A DNA stretch of 48,131 nt from positions 1-48,131 of the IMG/VR virus record IMGVR_UViG_3300025000_000156; one strand, 5' to 3'. The position numbers were made by a program, and so were the translations under genes. Shown piece after piece: positions 1-6,758 of the stretch. The notes beneath the pieces were generated by a model that saw only the letters and a program-made list of their open reading frames with translations, had not been told where the DNA came from and did not search any database. Every line of letters starts with the position of its first letter. The first letter of the stretch is position 1. Source of the stretch: a virus.

Positions 1-45
1 GGGGGAGAACCAACTGTGCGCTGTTTCTGTTGTTATGACAGTCAT
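1..45 (-). CDS. 5' end of the DUF2800-type nuclease gene (wraps the window ends)
   Basis: An ATG at 45-43 on the minus strand follows a GGGGA ribosome site and opens fifteen codons (MTVITTETAHSWFSP) that run to base 1. If the window is circular and the terminal G is shared, these codons join the reading frame at 48130 and give ...HSWFSPTRLIRCPGS..., which has the form of the N-terminus of DUF2800 / Cas4-RecB-like phage nucleases (SPS-x-RLxxCPGS). With the full terminal G run the frame is off by one, so the join rests on one base of overlap or a homopolymer error. A dispersed palindrome copy lies just upstream at 58-71. Confidence 0.6.
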   Translation of the reverse strand, partial: MTVITTETAHSWFSP

Positions 46-57
46 GTTGTCCCCCTG

Positions 58-71
58 ACTAGGTTTCTAGT
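58..71. repeat. Dispersed palindrome: ACTAG-GTTT-CTAGT
   Basis: Intergenic copy between the 154-aa gene and the ATG of the DUF2800 gene, 13 bases upstream of that start. It is part of the leader, so it could act on DNA or as a hairpin in the mRNA. Confidence 0.9.
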
Positions 72-82
72 TGAACTACTGA

Positions 83-547
83 TTAGAATGGTACGGTGGC
101 CTGCACCAATGCCTTGAGGTCGGCGTTGAAGGCAGGACGACGGGCCTGAGCCAGCTCGGAGATACGAGATGCTCCATGCTTGGTCAGCAGGCCGAGAATC
201 TGGGGAACCTGGGCCTTGCCTGCCTGGACAATCTCGGTCACGTAGGACTGCAAGCCAACATCACTGAGCGGGTCGATACCTACAGGTTCCGGCGGTGCTG
301 CAGGAACAACACCAACTGCCATGCCGCCGCCTGCAGGAACAACACCAACTGCAGGCGGCGGCATGGCAGGGGCAGCAGGCGGTGCGGCTACCGGAGGTGC
401 CGGGGCTGCGACAGGCGGGGTCGGGGGAGCTGCAACCGAGGGGGCTACAGCAGGCTGTCCGCCTGCAAGGATGGACTCAAATACATCCAGTACCTTACGT
501 GCTTTGGCAATGTCTTCCGGGGATACGTCTAAGCTGATTCGTAACAT
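83..547 (-). CDS. Hypothetical protein with Pro/Ala-rich linker
   Basis: This 154-aa protein has a short helical N-terminus (residues 1-30, SPEDIAKARKVLD), a long Pro/Ala/Gly linker (about 31-95) and a helical C-terminal domain (about 96-154, with LLTKHGASRISEL). The C-terminal pattern resembles small phage proteins often auto-named after Rrp5, but I cannot assign a function. The start is supported by AGAGGTGA five bases upstream. It lies immediately upstream of the DUF2800 gene on the circular map, at the head of the replication cluster, which suggests an accessory role in replication or recombination. The linker DNA contains an 18-bp inverted repeat and a 19-bp in-frame direct repeat, so linker length may vary between relatives. 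Confidence 0.75.
   Translation of the reverse strand: MLRISLDVSPEDIAKARKVLDVFESILAGGQPAVAPSVAAPPTPPVAAPAPPVAAPPAAPAMPPPAVGVVPAGGGMAVGVVPAAPPEPVGIDPLSDVGLQSYVTEIVQAGKAQVPQILGLLTKHGASRISELAQARRPAFNADLKALVQATVPF
318..367. repeat. 18-bp perfect inverted repeat inside a coding region
   Basis: The left arm at 318-335 (GCCATGCCGCCGCCTGCA) is the exact reverse complement of 350-367, with a 14-base loop. A 19-base direct repeat (301-319 and 334-352) is interleaved. Both lie in the Pro/Ala linker of the 154-aa gene. Confidence 0.9.
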
Positions 548-583
548 AATTCACCTCTCTGATTTTTTGCTGATTGACGGTTA

Positions 584-598
584 ACTAGACCACCTAGT
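584..598. repeat. Dispersed palindrome: ACTAG-ACCAC-CTAGT
   Basis: Copy with a 5-base loop at the 3' end of the 112-aa gene; its last base is the first base of that gene's annotated stop end. It lies upstream of the 154-aa gene. Confidence 0.9.
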
Positions 599-936
599 CA
601 CCGATATTCTCTTATCTCTTTCTTATACTTGTCCGCCAGCCTCTTGAGTGTCTGCAACTCCTCCGCCTCTCGCTCTTTAAGGGCCTGTTCGTTATGTGCT
701 ATACGTGCCTGTTCTTCATCGAGCGTCTCGTCTCGATAATAGTAAATCTCGACACCAAATTCAGTGTTATCATAATAGACTGATGTTGAGCATACTACTT
801 GCAGTGCTTCCTGATATTCCGGGGGTGCCAGATCGAATTTATCCTGCCACCACTTCAGGAAATCTTTAGGTGTTTCGGGTAATTCGTACGCACATGACTC
901 GGTGCTAAAAACTACGACTTTAATCCGCTTCTTCAT
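598..936 (-). CDS. Hypothetical protein, charged C-terminal coiled coil
   Basis: This 112-aa protein starts MKKRIKVVVF with a clear AGGAGA ribosome site eight bases upstream. The first 70 residues are mixed alpha/beta with several aromatic residues (W29, W30 and a YYY cluster). Residues 75-112 are highly charged and probably form a coiled coil (EEQARIAHNEQALKEREAEEL). I do not recognise the family. It sits between the tRNA-like gene and the 154-aa gene in the minus-strand early unit and is co-directional with both. Confidence 0.75.
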   Translation of the reverse strand: MKKRIKVVVFSTESCAYELPETPKDFLKWWQDKFDLAPPEYQEALQVVCSTSVYYDNTEFGVEIYYYRDETLDEEQARIAHNEQALKEREAEELQTLKRLADKYKKEIREYR

Positions 937-970
937 GGCTTTTCTCCTTTTACGTATTTACCTTTTCATT

Positions 971-1079
971 TGGTAAGGGGAGTAGGAGTCGAACCTACAA
1001 GGGTATTGTTTGAGGGCACTATTGCAATTCGTCATACCCGCCCGCCCACAGGGTGCGTCTACCATTCCGCCACCCCCCT
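971..1079 (-). tRNA. tRNA-like gene with encoded CCA, aberrant anticodon region
   Basis: Read on the minus strand, the 5' acceptor AGGGGGG pairs with TCCCCTT before discriminator A and an encoded CCA. The D arm (GCG-GAATGGTAGA-CGC) is of leucine-tRNA type, and the T arm is perfect (GTAGG-TTCGACT-CCTAC). The part between D and T arms is abnormal. It is about 22 bases longer than expected and contains a G-rich run (GTGGGCGGGCGGG) where the anticodon arm should be. A possible long variable stem (GGGTAT/ATACCC) follows. No loop gives a normal U33 plus a five-base-pair stem, so I do not assign an anticodon. It may be a decayed tRNA, a tRNA with an insertion, or a tRNA mimic. Confidence 0.55.
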
Positions 1080-1128
1080 TACAACAAGATTATCTTATTA
1101 CCTTTTCATCATAGCTAATTATAGCATA

Positions 1129-4062
1129 TTATAGTATGTCTGTCAACAACAATTTTCGCCTAAAGCTACGGGTTTTTCCATGCTTTGTGCGATGATGATC
1201 GTAAAATTCCCAGCCGCTTACCGCGTTTATGGCGTGGGTAGCCTTGGAGAGTGCCCACCCGAAGCCTACAGAGTTCTCTGGTAGCTTAGCATTGGTTACG
1301 CGAACCTCGATGGTGTCACTTACCCCCGTAGCGGTACGAATAGTCACCATCTGCTGCGTACCGATGTGCCTCTCTACCCAGTCTTGAAAGCGGTTGCGAA
1401 TATCATACACTGGCAACGTGTAATCACTATTTGGGAGGCCCTGCAAAAAGGCTATGAACAGCATCACGAAATTGTTATCCCTAACATATACCATGTGCTT
1501 CTCAGTGTTTAGATATTCGACAAAACTTGTATCTACGCCTTTGGTGTTGTGTATAACTCCCGCTACTGCCGCGATAACGATGTCGCGCTGCGCTAGCCTC
1601 CCAGCAGAGGATGCTGATATGCTTTTGATACTCTCCATCGCCTTCGCCGCGATATGCAGCAGGCCCCCGAACAGATAGGGCCTATCTCTCTCCCACTCAG
1701 CCAGGTAGTTCGGGTTGAATGAGGGTATCTTGCTGAAGCTGATACTCATCGCTCGACTCATCAGATCAGGCCGGGTTATCATCGGGGCCAAGCCTGTAAG
1801 GATGATGGGCCTCTGGATAAAGCGGTCAAGTTGCGTCTGAGTGTAGAGTATCCGCAGACTGTACCGCATACCCGTTGATATCTGGCAGAACAAGTCTTGT
1901 ACCTGGGCACTCAAGACACCGATATTGTCAAAAATTGTCACCAGTTGATCAGCTACTACAGCAAAAAAGTTCTCGTCCGCCTTGCCGCAGAAGGTAGAGC
2001 GGGTGCTGCCGCCTGCCAATGACTGATCCGTAGGGTCAATCAGATTCTTGGCGAAGTCAGAACCCGTTGACTTGCCGCAGCCGTAAGAACCAACAAACTC
2101 CCCGATATACGAGAGCGGCCTACTCGTCAAGGCGGTAACTAGCCAGCTAGTCAAGGCCACTAAGTCCTCTTTGTCACAGGTGATGTACTTCAAGATGTTT
2201 GCCCGATAGAAGGATATCAGAAACTCAGGGGTCGGCTCCTTCGCGTTGGGAAACCGTTCGCTGAAGTCCTGCTCAGTTGGTATCAAGCTTGAACATACCT
2301 CCAACCACTTTATGTTGGTGTCCTTCTTGTCAAATATCTCCACCTTGCCGGGGGTTACTTTGGCGCATTGATCCCGGCCACTCTTCTGTACCCCCAGGTT
2401 GATCCAACAGCCATCGGTGATGGTGTCGCCTATTGGCATGGTGCGCTTGGCTACATCAGCCCTGGATATGTGTAGGCTGTTGTTGTTCGGGCTTATCTTG
2501 TCCGCGATAAGCATGGACATACACTTCTTGCCAAACAAGAGAGATACGTTGTCTCCGGTACGCTGCATCGCGTCCCGGTAGAAGATGTTGACCATCTCCC
2601 CGTTGAAAGCCAATACCTTATGCTCCGAGTCCGGGCTTTGCATAAAGAAGTTACCATCCCGGTCGAGAACGAAGCTGTAAGTCGAGAGCATCGGGCGGAT
2701 CAGCATATCCTCGCCCTGTGCTGACGATAGCGACACCAGCTCCCCTGTCGGTGACGTTACTGTGTTGTTTACCGCCGTATCATTGCTCAGGGCCTGCTTA
2801 ACCAGCTTCTCGAAGTCCGCAACGCTTATGATGCCCTTCAGTTGCTTACGTACCGCAGCCCTGACCGTCATCCAAGTAGCCGGGTGCTTGGTCATCAGCT
2901 TGGCAGCACCTGATAGGGTTACGCGGTCAGTCAATGGGTAGGTGTTACCCTTGGCCGCGTCCTCGATTGCGGCCAGAATCAGCTTGGCTGAGTCGTCCAC
3001 ACTCTTGCCGAACTCTTTATGGCTCCGGGTAGCCGATTCCAGGTACTGTCTAAAACGTGCGACGTTGTACGTAGCGCGATCTTTGGCATCACCCCTCTTA
3101 CCATGCAGGAGGATCGCTTTCCATGCCTCGTCGTGCATCTGCTTGGCGTAGGCGTCGATATTTGCCAGTACCGCGACCTTGCCCACCTCGTTTGCCAACT
3201 GGGCAGCAGCACGAAAGGCCGGGTTGTTAATCCCCTGGTCACTGCCGACGAAACGCCGGATACTATCCAGCCAGTTCTTGCCCAGCGGATCGACTAGTCC
3301 GCTAGTCAGCCAATCCTTGGGGGAGTTATCAAGGATGTTCTTGGAGAACTCCGACTCTGGTACAAACTTGGCTGTGCCTTGGCTATAGTAGATACGGGCA
3401 TGAGCCGGGATTGGATCGGCAAAGTTAAGGCACTTGGGTGGTGCTATATAGTCAGGCTGTACCGCCTTATATGGTGCGGTGTCGAGTAACTTCTCTCCTT
3501 TGAACGTGTTGAACCCCGTGGCGATCATCCGCATCTGGCTGAGAGTGCGCGGTTGTTCCAGCAGGAAGTACAGATGGCAATTCAGTGTAGCTCGTGTAAA
3601 CTGGCTGGATGTCAGTAGGAATATAAAGTCTGACATTGCCAGCGAGGACAGGCCGTGTTGCCGCAGGTAATGGCGGATCAGGGCGGCAGTAGTCTCGGGC
3701 TTGTCCAGGGTCCATGCATGTTGAGCCGACGTATCTGGCGATACCGGCCAATTGTCAAGGTCAAACGTGGTGAATTTGGTTACCTGCTCTGGGAAGTTCT
3801 CTGTTATGCGCCTAACCGGGGATTCCGGGCGTGCTGCCACCTCCTGAATAGGTGCTCCGTTTATCCTGAACCAGCCAGCTCCTGCAAAGTTCCGCAGGGT
3901 ATCCGCAACCACGGCCAGGTCTTCCGGTTGGTTTGCTACGTTGTGGTATACGAGATATCCGACATCATAGCCAGATACCTTCTCAATTTTGCCGTCTCGT
4001 GTTTCAAACGACTTGGCGGGTGAATATTCTGCGCTTTGCCCGTACAAAAATGTCAATAGCAT
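1129..4062 (-). CDS. Primase-helicase (archaeo-eukaryotic primase plus D5-like AAA+ ATPase)
   Basis: This 977-aa protein probably primes and unwinds phage DNA. The N-terminal part shows the three spaced motifs of an archaeo-eukaryotic-type primase: DLD at 101-103, NCH at 161-163 within a hydrophobic strand, and D204 in VQPDYIAPP. The C-terminal part is a superfamily 3/D5-type ATPase, with Walker A GSYGCGKST at 658-666, Walker B LVTIFD ending at D712 and a sensor-like ILTG at about 754-757. The middle (about 240-620) is unassigned. The start follows GAGGCGAG seven bases upstream. It is the largest early gene and lies downstream of the MoxR operon. Two dispersed palindromes lie inside it, encoding LTSGLV and LTSWLV. 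Primase assignment rests on motif reading only; the ATPase is secure. Confidence 0.8.
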   Translation of the reverse strand: MLLTFLYGQSAEYSPAKSFETRDGKIEKVSGYDVGYLVYHNVANQPEDLAVVADTLRNFAGAGWFRINGAPIQEVAARPESPVRRITENFPEQVTKFTTFDLDNWPVSPDTSAQHAWTLDKPETTAALIRHYLRQHGLSSLAMSDFIFLLTSSQFTRATLNCHLYFLLEQPRTLSQMRMIATGFNTFKGEKLLDTAPYKAVQPDYIAPPKCLNFADPIPAHARIYYSQGTAKFVPESEFSKNILDNSPKDWLTSGLVDPLGKNWLDSIRRFVGSDQGINNPAFRAAAQLANEVGKVAVLANIDAYAKQMHDEAWKAILLHGKRGDAKDRATYNVARFRQYLESATRSHKEFGKSVDDSAKLILAAIEDAAKGNTYPLTDRVTLSGAAKLMTKHPATWMTVRAAVRKQLKGIISVADFEKLVKQALSNDTAVNNTVTSPTGELVSLSSAQGEDMLIRPMLSTYSFVLDRDGNFFMQSPDSEHKVLAFNGEMVNIFYRDAMQRTGDNVSLLFGKKCMSMLIADKISPNNNSLHISRADVAKRTMPIGDTITDGCWINLGVQKSGRDQCAKVTPGKVEIFDKKDTNIKWLEVCSSLIPTEQDFSERFPNAKEPTPEFLISFYRANILKYITCDKEDLVALTSWLVTALTSRPLSYIGEFVGSYGCGKSTGSDFAKNLIDPTDQSLAGGSTRSTFCGKADENFFAVVADQLVTIFDNIGVLSAQVQDLFCQISTGMRYSLRILYTQTQLDRFIQRPIILTGLAPMITRPDLMSRAMSISFSKIPSFNPNYLAEWERDRPYLFGGLLHIAAKAMESIKSISASSAGRLAQRDIVIAAVAGVIHNTKGVDTSFVEYLNTEKHMVYVRDNNFVMLFIAFLQGLPNSDYTLPVYDIRNRFQDWVERHIGTQQMVTIRTATGVSDTIEVRVTNAKLPENSVGFGWALSKATHAINAVSGWEFYDHHRTKHGKTRSFRRKLLLTDIL
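2138..2151. repeat. Dispersed palindrome: ACTAG-CCAG-CTAGT
   Basis: Copy inside the primase-helicase gene just before the Walker A region; it encodes LTSWLV on the minus strand. Confidence 0.9.
3293..3306. repeat. Dispersed palindrome: ACTAG-TCCG-CTAGT
   Basis: Copy inside the primase-helicase gene, between the primase and ATPase parts; it encodes LTSGLVD on the minus strand. Confidence 0.9.
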
Positions 4063-4132
4063 AGCTCGCCTCGGTGAATATTTGCGGAAATTCAGCTACT
4101 TAGGAGCCTACATTATACTCTGTTTCGTCAGG

Positions 4133-4228
4133 CTACGCAATCACCGCTTTTCTATGATCTGTTAATATAAACTCTTGACTTCGCATATAGTTAAGAGCGC
4201 GTATTATGGTCTTTTGGTGTTCATTCAT
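4133..4228 (-). CDS. Possible 31-aa small protein
   Basis: A short frame starting MNEHQKTIIRAL and ending KAVIA, mostly helical and basic. It opens two bases after the stop of the 52-aa gene upstream (TAG-CC-ATG), the same junction used between the 87-aa and 52-aa genes, and has GGAG ten bases upstream. The repeated junction is the main support. Function unknown. It is the last gene before the primase-helicase. Confidence 0.4.
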   Translation of the reverse strand: MNEHQKTIIRALNYMRSQEFILTDHRKAVIA

Positions 4229-4230
4229 GG

Positions 4231-4389
4231 CTATATTCTCCAAGTTGTAGGGAAACACAACTTAATCCACTCAGGCACGGGTTTGTGTGCTGACATTTGC
4301 TTACCTATAAAACGATATAACCGCTGCGCGTAGGGTATGCCATAGCGATACCCTTGACCGCAGTCTATCATTCTGTCGATTACTCTCAT
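4231..4389 (-). CDS. Small 52-aa basic protein
   Basis: The frame starts MRVIDRMIDCGQ and ends PTTWRI. It is rich in Arg, Tyr and Lys and has two cysteines. It starts two bases after the stop of the 87-aa membrane protein gene (TAG-CC-ATG), with GGGAG upstream, so translation is probably coupled. It fills most of what would otherwise be a 330-base gap in the operon. I do not recognise it; because it follows a radical SAM and metallopeptidase operon it is one possible substrate of that module, but no known substrate signature is visible. Confidence 0.5.
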   Translation of the reverse strand: MRVIDRMIDCGQGYRYGIPYAQRLYRFIGKQMSAHKPVPEWIKLCFPTTWRI

Positions 4390-4391
4390 GG

Positions 4392-4655
4392 CTACATTCT
4401 CCCTATCGTCTGCATTATGAAGTCAACAAAGGTTATGCCCCCATACAGAAACCATAGGGCAATCAGCAGGTTGACCCCGAGCTTGCCGAGGCGATACAGT
4501 CCGCCAATTAGTATGGCTAGTCTACCTGGTTTGTCAGGCTGATAACGTGGCGGGATATGACGTACTCGATCAATAGCTCGATTGCGTAGGTTGTTGAGCT
4601 GCTTCTCAAGTCGTATCTGCGCTTTGAACTGTTCCTCTGGTAGCGGAGCTATCAT
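4392..4655 (-). CDS. Small membrane protein, 87 aa
   Basis: The N-terminal half (1-45) is charged and helical (EEQFKAQIRLEKQLNNLRNR). Residues 45-82 hold one long or two short hydrophobic segments (LAILIGGLYRL, then LLIALWFLYGGITFVDFI). The ATG overlaps the stop of the upstream 62-aa gene as ATGA, indicating coupled translation. The protein probably sits in the host inner membrane. No family recognised. It belongs to the operon that starts with the MoxR ATPase, so it may anchor or be acted on by that machinery (inference). Confidence 0.7.
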   Translation of the reverse strand: MIAPLPEEQFKAQIRLEKQLNNLRNRAIDRVRHIPPRYQPDKPGRLAILIGGLYRLGKLGVNLLIALWFLYGGITFVDFIMQTIGRM

Positions 4656-4840
4656 GGCCGTGTCCTCATCTCATAAGTCAAGGTGATATAGCCACCCGAT
4701 TTACTGGTTATCGTTTTGGTGAAGCCCTCCAGATCAAAAACCCAGCTTATTTCTTTCTCCATATGCTGAACAAAACCAATATCTAAATGCTCAAGCCCAG
4801 GCGTAATCTTGACAGTGATAACGCGTGATTTATCTTTCAT
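4652..4840 (-). CDS. Hypothetical protein, 62 aa
   Basis: A small, probably beta-rich protein (strands around residues 7-13, 31-36 and 50-57). It starts with ATGA overlapping the stop of the HExxH-VWA gene; GGTAGGAG lies immediately upstream. It ends in a further ATGA overlap with the 87-aa membrane protein gene. Function unknown; the tight coupling on both sides suggests a fixed ratio with its neighbours. Confidence 0.7.
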   Translation of the reverse strand: MKDKSRVITVKITPGLEHLDIGFVQHMEKEISWVFDLEGFTKTITSKSGGYITLTYEMRTRP

Positions 4841-6078
4841 CTCCTACCCCCATTAAAGTCAACCTGCAGTACCTCGCCATAGGGGGGCTGAAAGCCCTTG
4901 TTACCGCCATACACGCACCACAGCACAGGATAGCCGGGGTCCGTTGCAAAGCTGTTACACCAGCCATCGGTCAGGTAGATCAGGGCTGCAGGGTCTATAT
5001 GCTCCTGTTCTACGTAGCGAAACGGGGGCCTGAAGTCAGTACCTCCACCGCCAGAGGGTCGAGGCTCTACGCTGTCGCCTGCATGAAACTCCTGTACCCA
5101 CCTGACCTTGGCATCGCACCATATCAGGATAAGCCTGTCGATAGACACAGACTCAAAAGCATTGATCAGATCGGCTGTATACTCCTCCATCTCCTTGCCT
5201 GAGATACTGCCTGACGTATCGCCAGCAAAGACCAGGCAGTCTATACGTTCACTGTACAGGCTCGGTATGACGAACCCCGTACCAAGCATACGGACATTAG
5301 GACGACGAAACGAGTAGTCGTCCTTGGCTCGTGTCTGAATAAACTCGGCTAAGGCAGACTTCCAGTCAATCGTAGGCTCAACCAATGCTCCGAGCTTACG
5401 CTCTATGTCCGCTGAGTGCATCCCACGCATCTTAGCGGCCTGCAGTCCTGCGGTTATCTTCTGCTTGATATCGTTCTCTATCTCCTCGATCTGCTCGGGT
5501 GTCAGGTCGGGCTGACTACCGGGCTGACTAGGGCCTAGTTGAGGCTGAGGCTGAGGCTGAGGCTGTCCAGGTTGAGACTGCTCGCCGGGGACTACAGGTG
5601 CCGGGGCCTGCTCTACGTCATCGCCAAGCGGATTAGGTTCTGACTGTTGGTTCGGGTTCTTGGCGTCTTCCTTTTCCAGAATTGCATATATCTGGTCCGC
5701 TGTCATCTCATGAAAGCGAGGGTCATACGGGGCGTTATCAATCCAGTCGAACGGGCAGTTGCTGCCTTGTTTCTGAATGATACCATGCAACAGGTCGTTC
5801 GCTTCATAATCGCTTGCCCGTAACCACAGGTCATACCGTCTGCCGTTGCGTCGAGTGATGTGGAATAGCATCACATGGCACCACTCATGCAGGGCTATCA
5901 TAACCTGCTGGCGAGTGGTGAATTGTGGCATGGTAATGGGATTAATCTTGAGATGCTTACCGTTTGTGCTGGCAACGGGTATGGTTGTGTCCTCAATAAC
6001 TTGCAGGTGCAGGATACCCGGCGCAAAGAACGGATAGCGTGTTACTACTCTTGTGAGTGCATCGTCGAATGAGTTCAT
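4837..6078 (-). CDS. DUF2201-type metallopeptidase-like / VWA protein (MoxR partner)
   Basis: A 413-aa protein with an N-terminal zincin-like domain containing HEWCH (64-68) and a downstream RASDYEAND (D90, N94) that fits a third-ligand region. A Pro/Gln linker (about 163-190, including QPQPQPQPQ) leads to a C-terminal von Willebrand A domain with MIDAS DTSGS (D287, S289, S291), GGTDF (T347) and TDG (D371). Such proteins are the usual partners of MoxR ATPases, which power remodelling or metal-cofactor maturation. The ATG at 6078 overlaps the stop of the radical SAM gene and has GGAGG upstream, so I prefer it to a GTG at 6093. The linker carries one dispersed palindrome (QLGPSQ). Confidence 0.85.
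   Translation of the reverse strand: MNSFDDALTRVVTRYPFFAPGILHLQVIEDTTIPVASTNGKHLKINPITMPQFTTRQQVMIALHEWCHVMLFHITRRNGRRYDLWLRASDYEANDLLHGIIQKQGSNCPFDWIDNAPYDPRFHEMTADQIYAILEKEDAKNPNQQSEPNPLGDDVEQAPAPVVPGEQSQPGQPQPQPQPQLGPSQPGSQPDLTPEQIEEIENDIKQKITAGLQAAKMRGMHSADIERKLGALVEPTIDWKSALAEFIQTRAKDDYSFRRPNVRMLGTGFVIPSLYSERIDCLVFAGDTSGSISGKEMEEYTADLINAFESVSIDRLILIWCDAKVRWVQEFHAGDSVEPRPSGGGGTDFRPPFRYVEQEHIDPAALIYLTDGWCNSFATDPGYPVLWCVYGGNKGFQPPYGEVLQVDFNGGRR
5527..5539. repeat. Dispersed palindrome: ACTAG-GGC-CTAGT
   Basis: Copy with a 3-base loop inside the Pro/Gln linker of the HExxH-VWA gene; it encodes QLGPSQ on the minus strand. Confidence 0.85.
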
Positions 6079-6749
6079 TGCGCTTTCCTCCACTCAGTCC
6101 AGCAGTTGCTATCCCTGTAGTCATCAGAATACAAGATGTCTTGATACTCTTGCGTGATGCCGCTCCATACGTCACCAATGACAGGCGCTTTTGTACAACC
6201 ACACGCTTTCAGCTTGCCATCAGGTTTAATGATGATATCAGAGCACACACAGCCTTTACCATCATACCCGTTGCGTTTCGCTCGGCCTTGTCCTTTCACT
6301 TGATCGCTTACGTCTCGTATCTCATAGCCTGTATGCTTGGCTGCAGCTCTACGCTTCCACAGTGCAACTATTCGATGATCAATAGGTGTATGAAAGTAGT
6401 CTTGTGACAGGGCCACACACAGCTTGTTTTCCTGATAGATAGGATTATCGTTGTCATAGTCTTCGCCGTCAATGATATCACGCAAGCGAAACATAACATT
6501 TGTTCTGCTGCCATTAGTAGCCATCCAGACATACTCAAAGTCGTTCAAAGTATGGCGTAGGATATCAAAGAACCTCGGATGTAGTGTCGGCTCACCTCCA
6601 CCAATGCAGATGGTATAGTCGTCATGTTCACGAGCAAAAGCGATAGCGTCGAGTATGGTGTTGTAGTCGCCGTGTTTGCCGTTCTTGTTGCACGAATAGC
6701 AGCAGTGATCACAGGTCATATTACACTTAGTGGTTATCTGCAGATACAT
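6075..6749 (-). CDS. Radical SAM enzyme with SPASM-like C-terminal cysteines
   Basis: A compact 224-aa protein. The cluster motif C-x3-C-x2-C is C9, C13, C16 (TTKCNMTCDHC), and the SAM-binding GGGEP motif is at 50-54, followed by TLHP. The C-terminal region has C167, C169, C183, C185 and C216 around IIKPDGKLKACGC, the layout of a Twitch/SPASM auxiliary-cluster region. Such enzymes mostly modify peptides or proteins; the substrate here is unknown. It lies nine bases after the MoxR gene, with GAGGTGA before its ATG, and its stop overlaps the ATG of the HExxH-VWA gene. It does not look like QueE, whose cluster spacing and surroundings differ. Placement between a MoxR ATPase and its VWA partner is unusual. 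Confidence 0.88.
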   Translation of the reverse strand: MYLQITTKCNMTCDHCCYSCNKNGKHGDYNTILDAIAFAREHDDYTICIGGGEPTLHPRFFDILRHTLNDFEYVWMATNGSRTNVMFRLRDIIDGEDYDNDNPIYQENKLCVALSQDYFHTPIDHRIVALWKRRAAAKHTGYEIRDVSDQVKGQGRAKRNGYDGKGCVCSDIIIKPDGKLKACGCTKAPVIGDVWSGITQEYQDILYSDDYRDSNCWTEWRKAQ

Positions 6750-6758
6750 GACATCACC

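Noticed and set aside
4190-4220. Plus-strand promoter TTGACT...TATTAT near 4171-4206
   Set aside because: The spacer is about 21 bases, too long, and it faces against the local genes.
6075-6749. QueE-type 7-deazaguanine synthase
   Set aside because: The C-x3-C-x2-C motif and GGGEP fit many radical SAM enzymes; the extra C-terminal cysteines and the absence of other deazaguanine genes argue against it.
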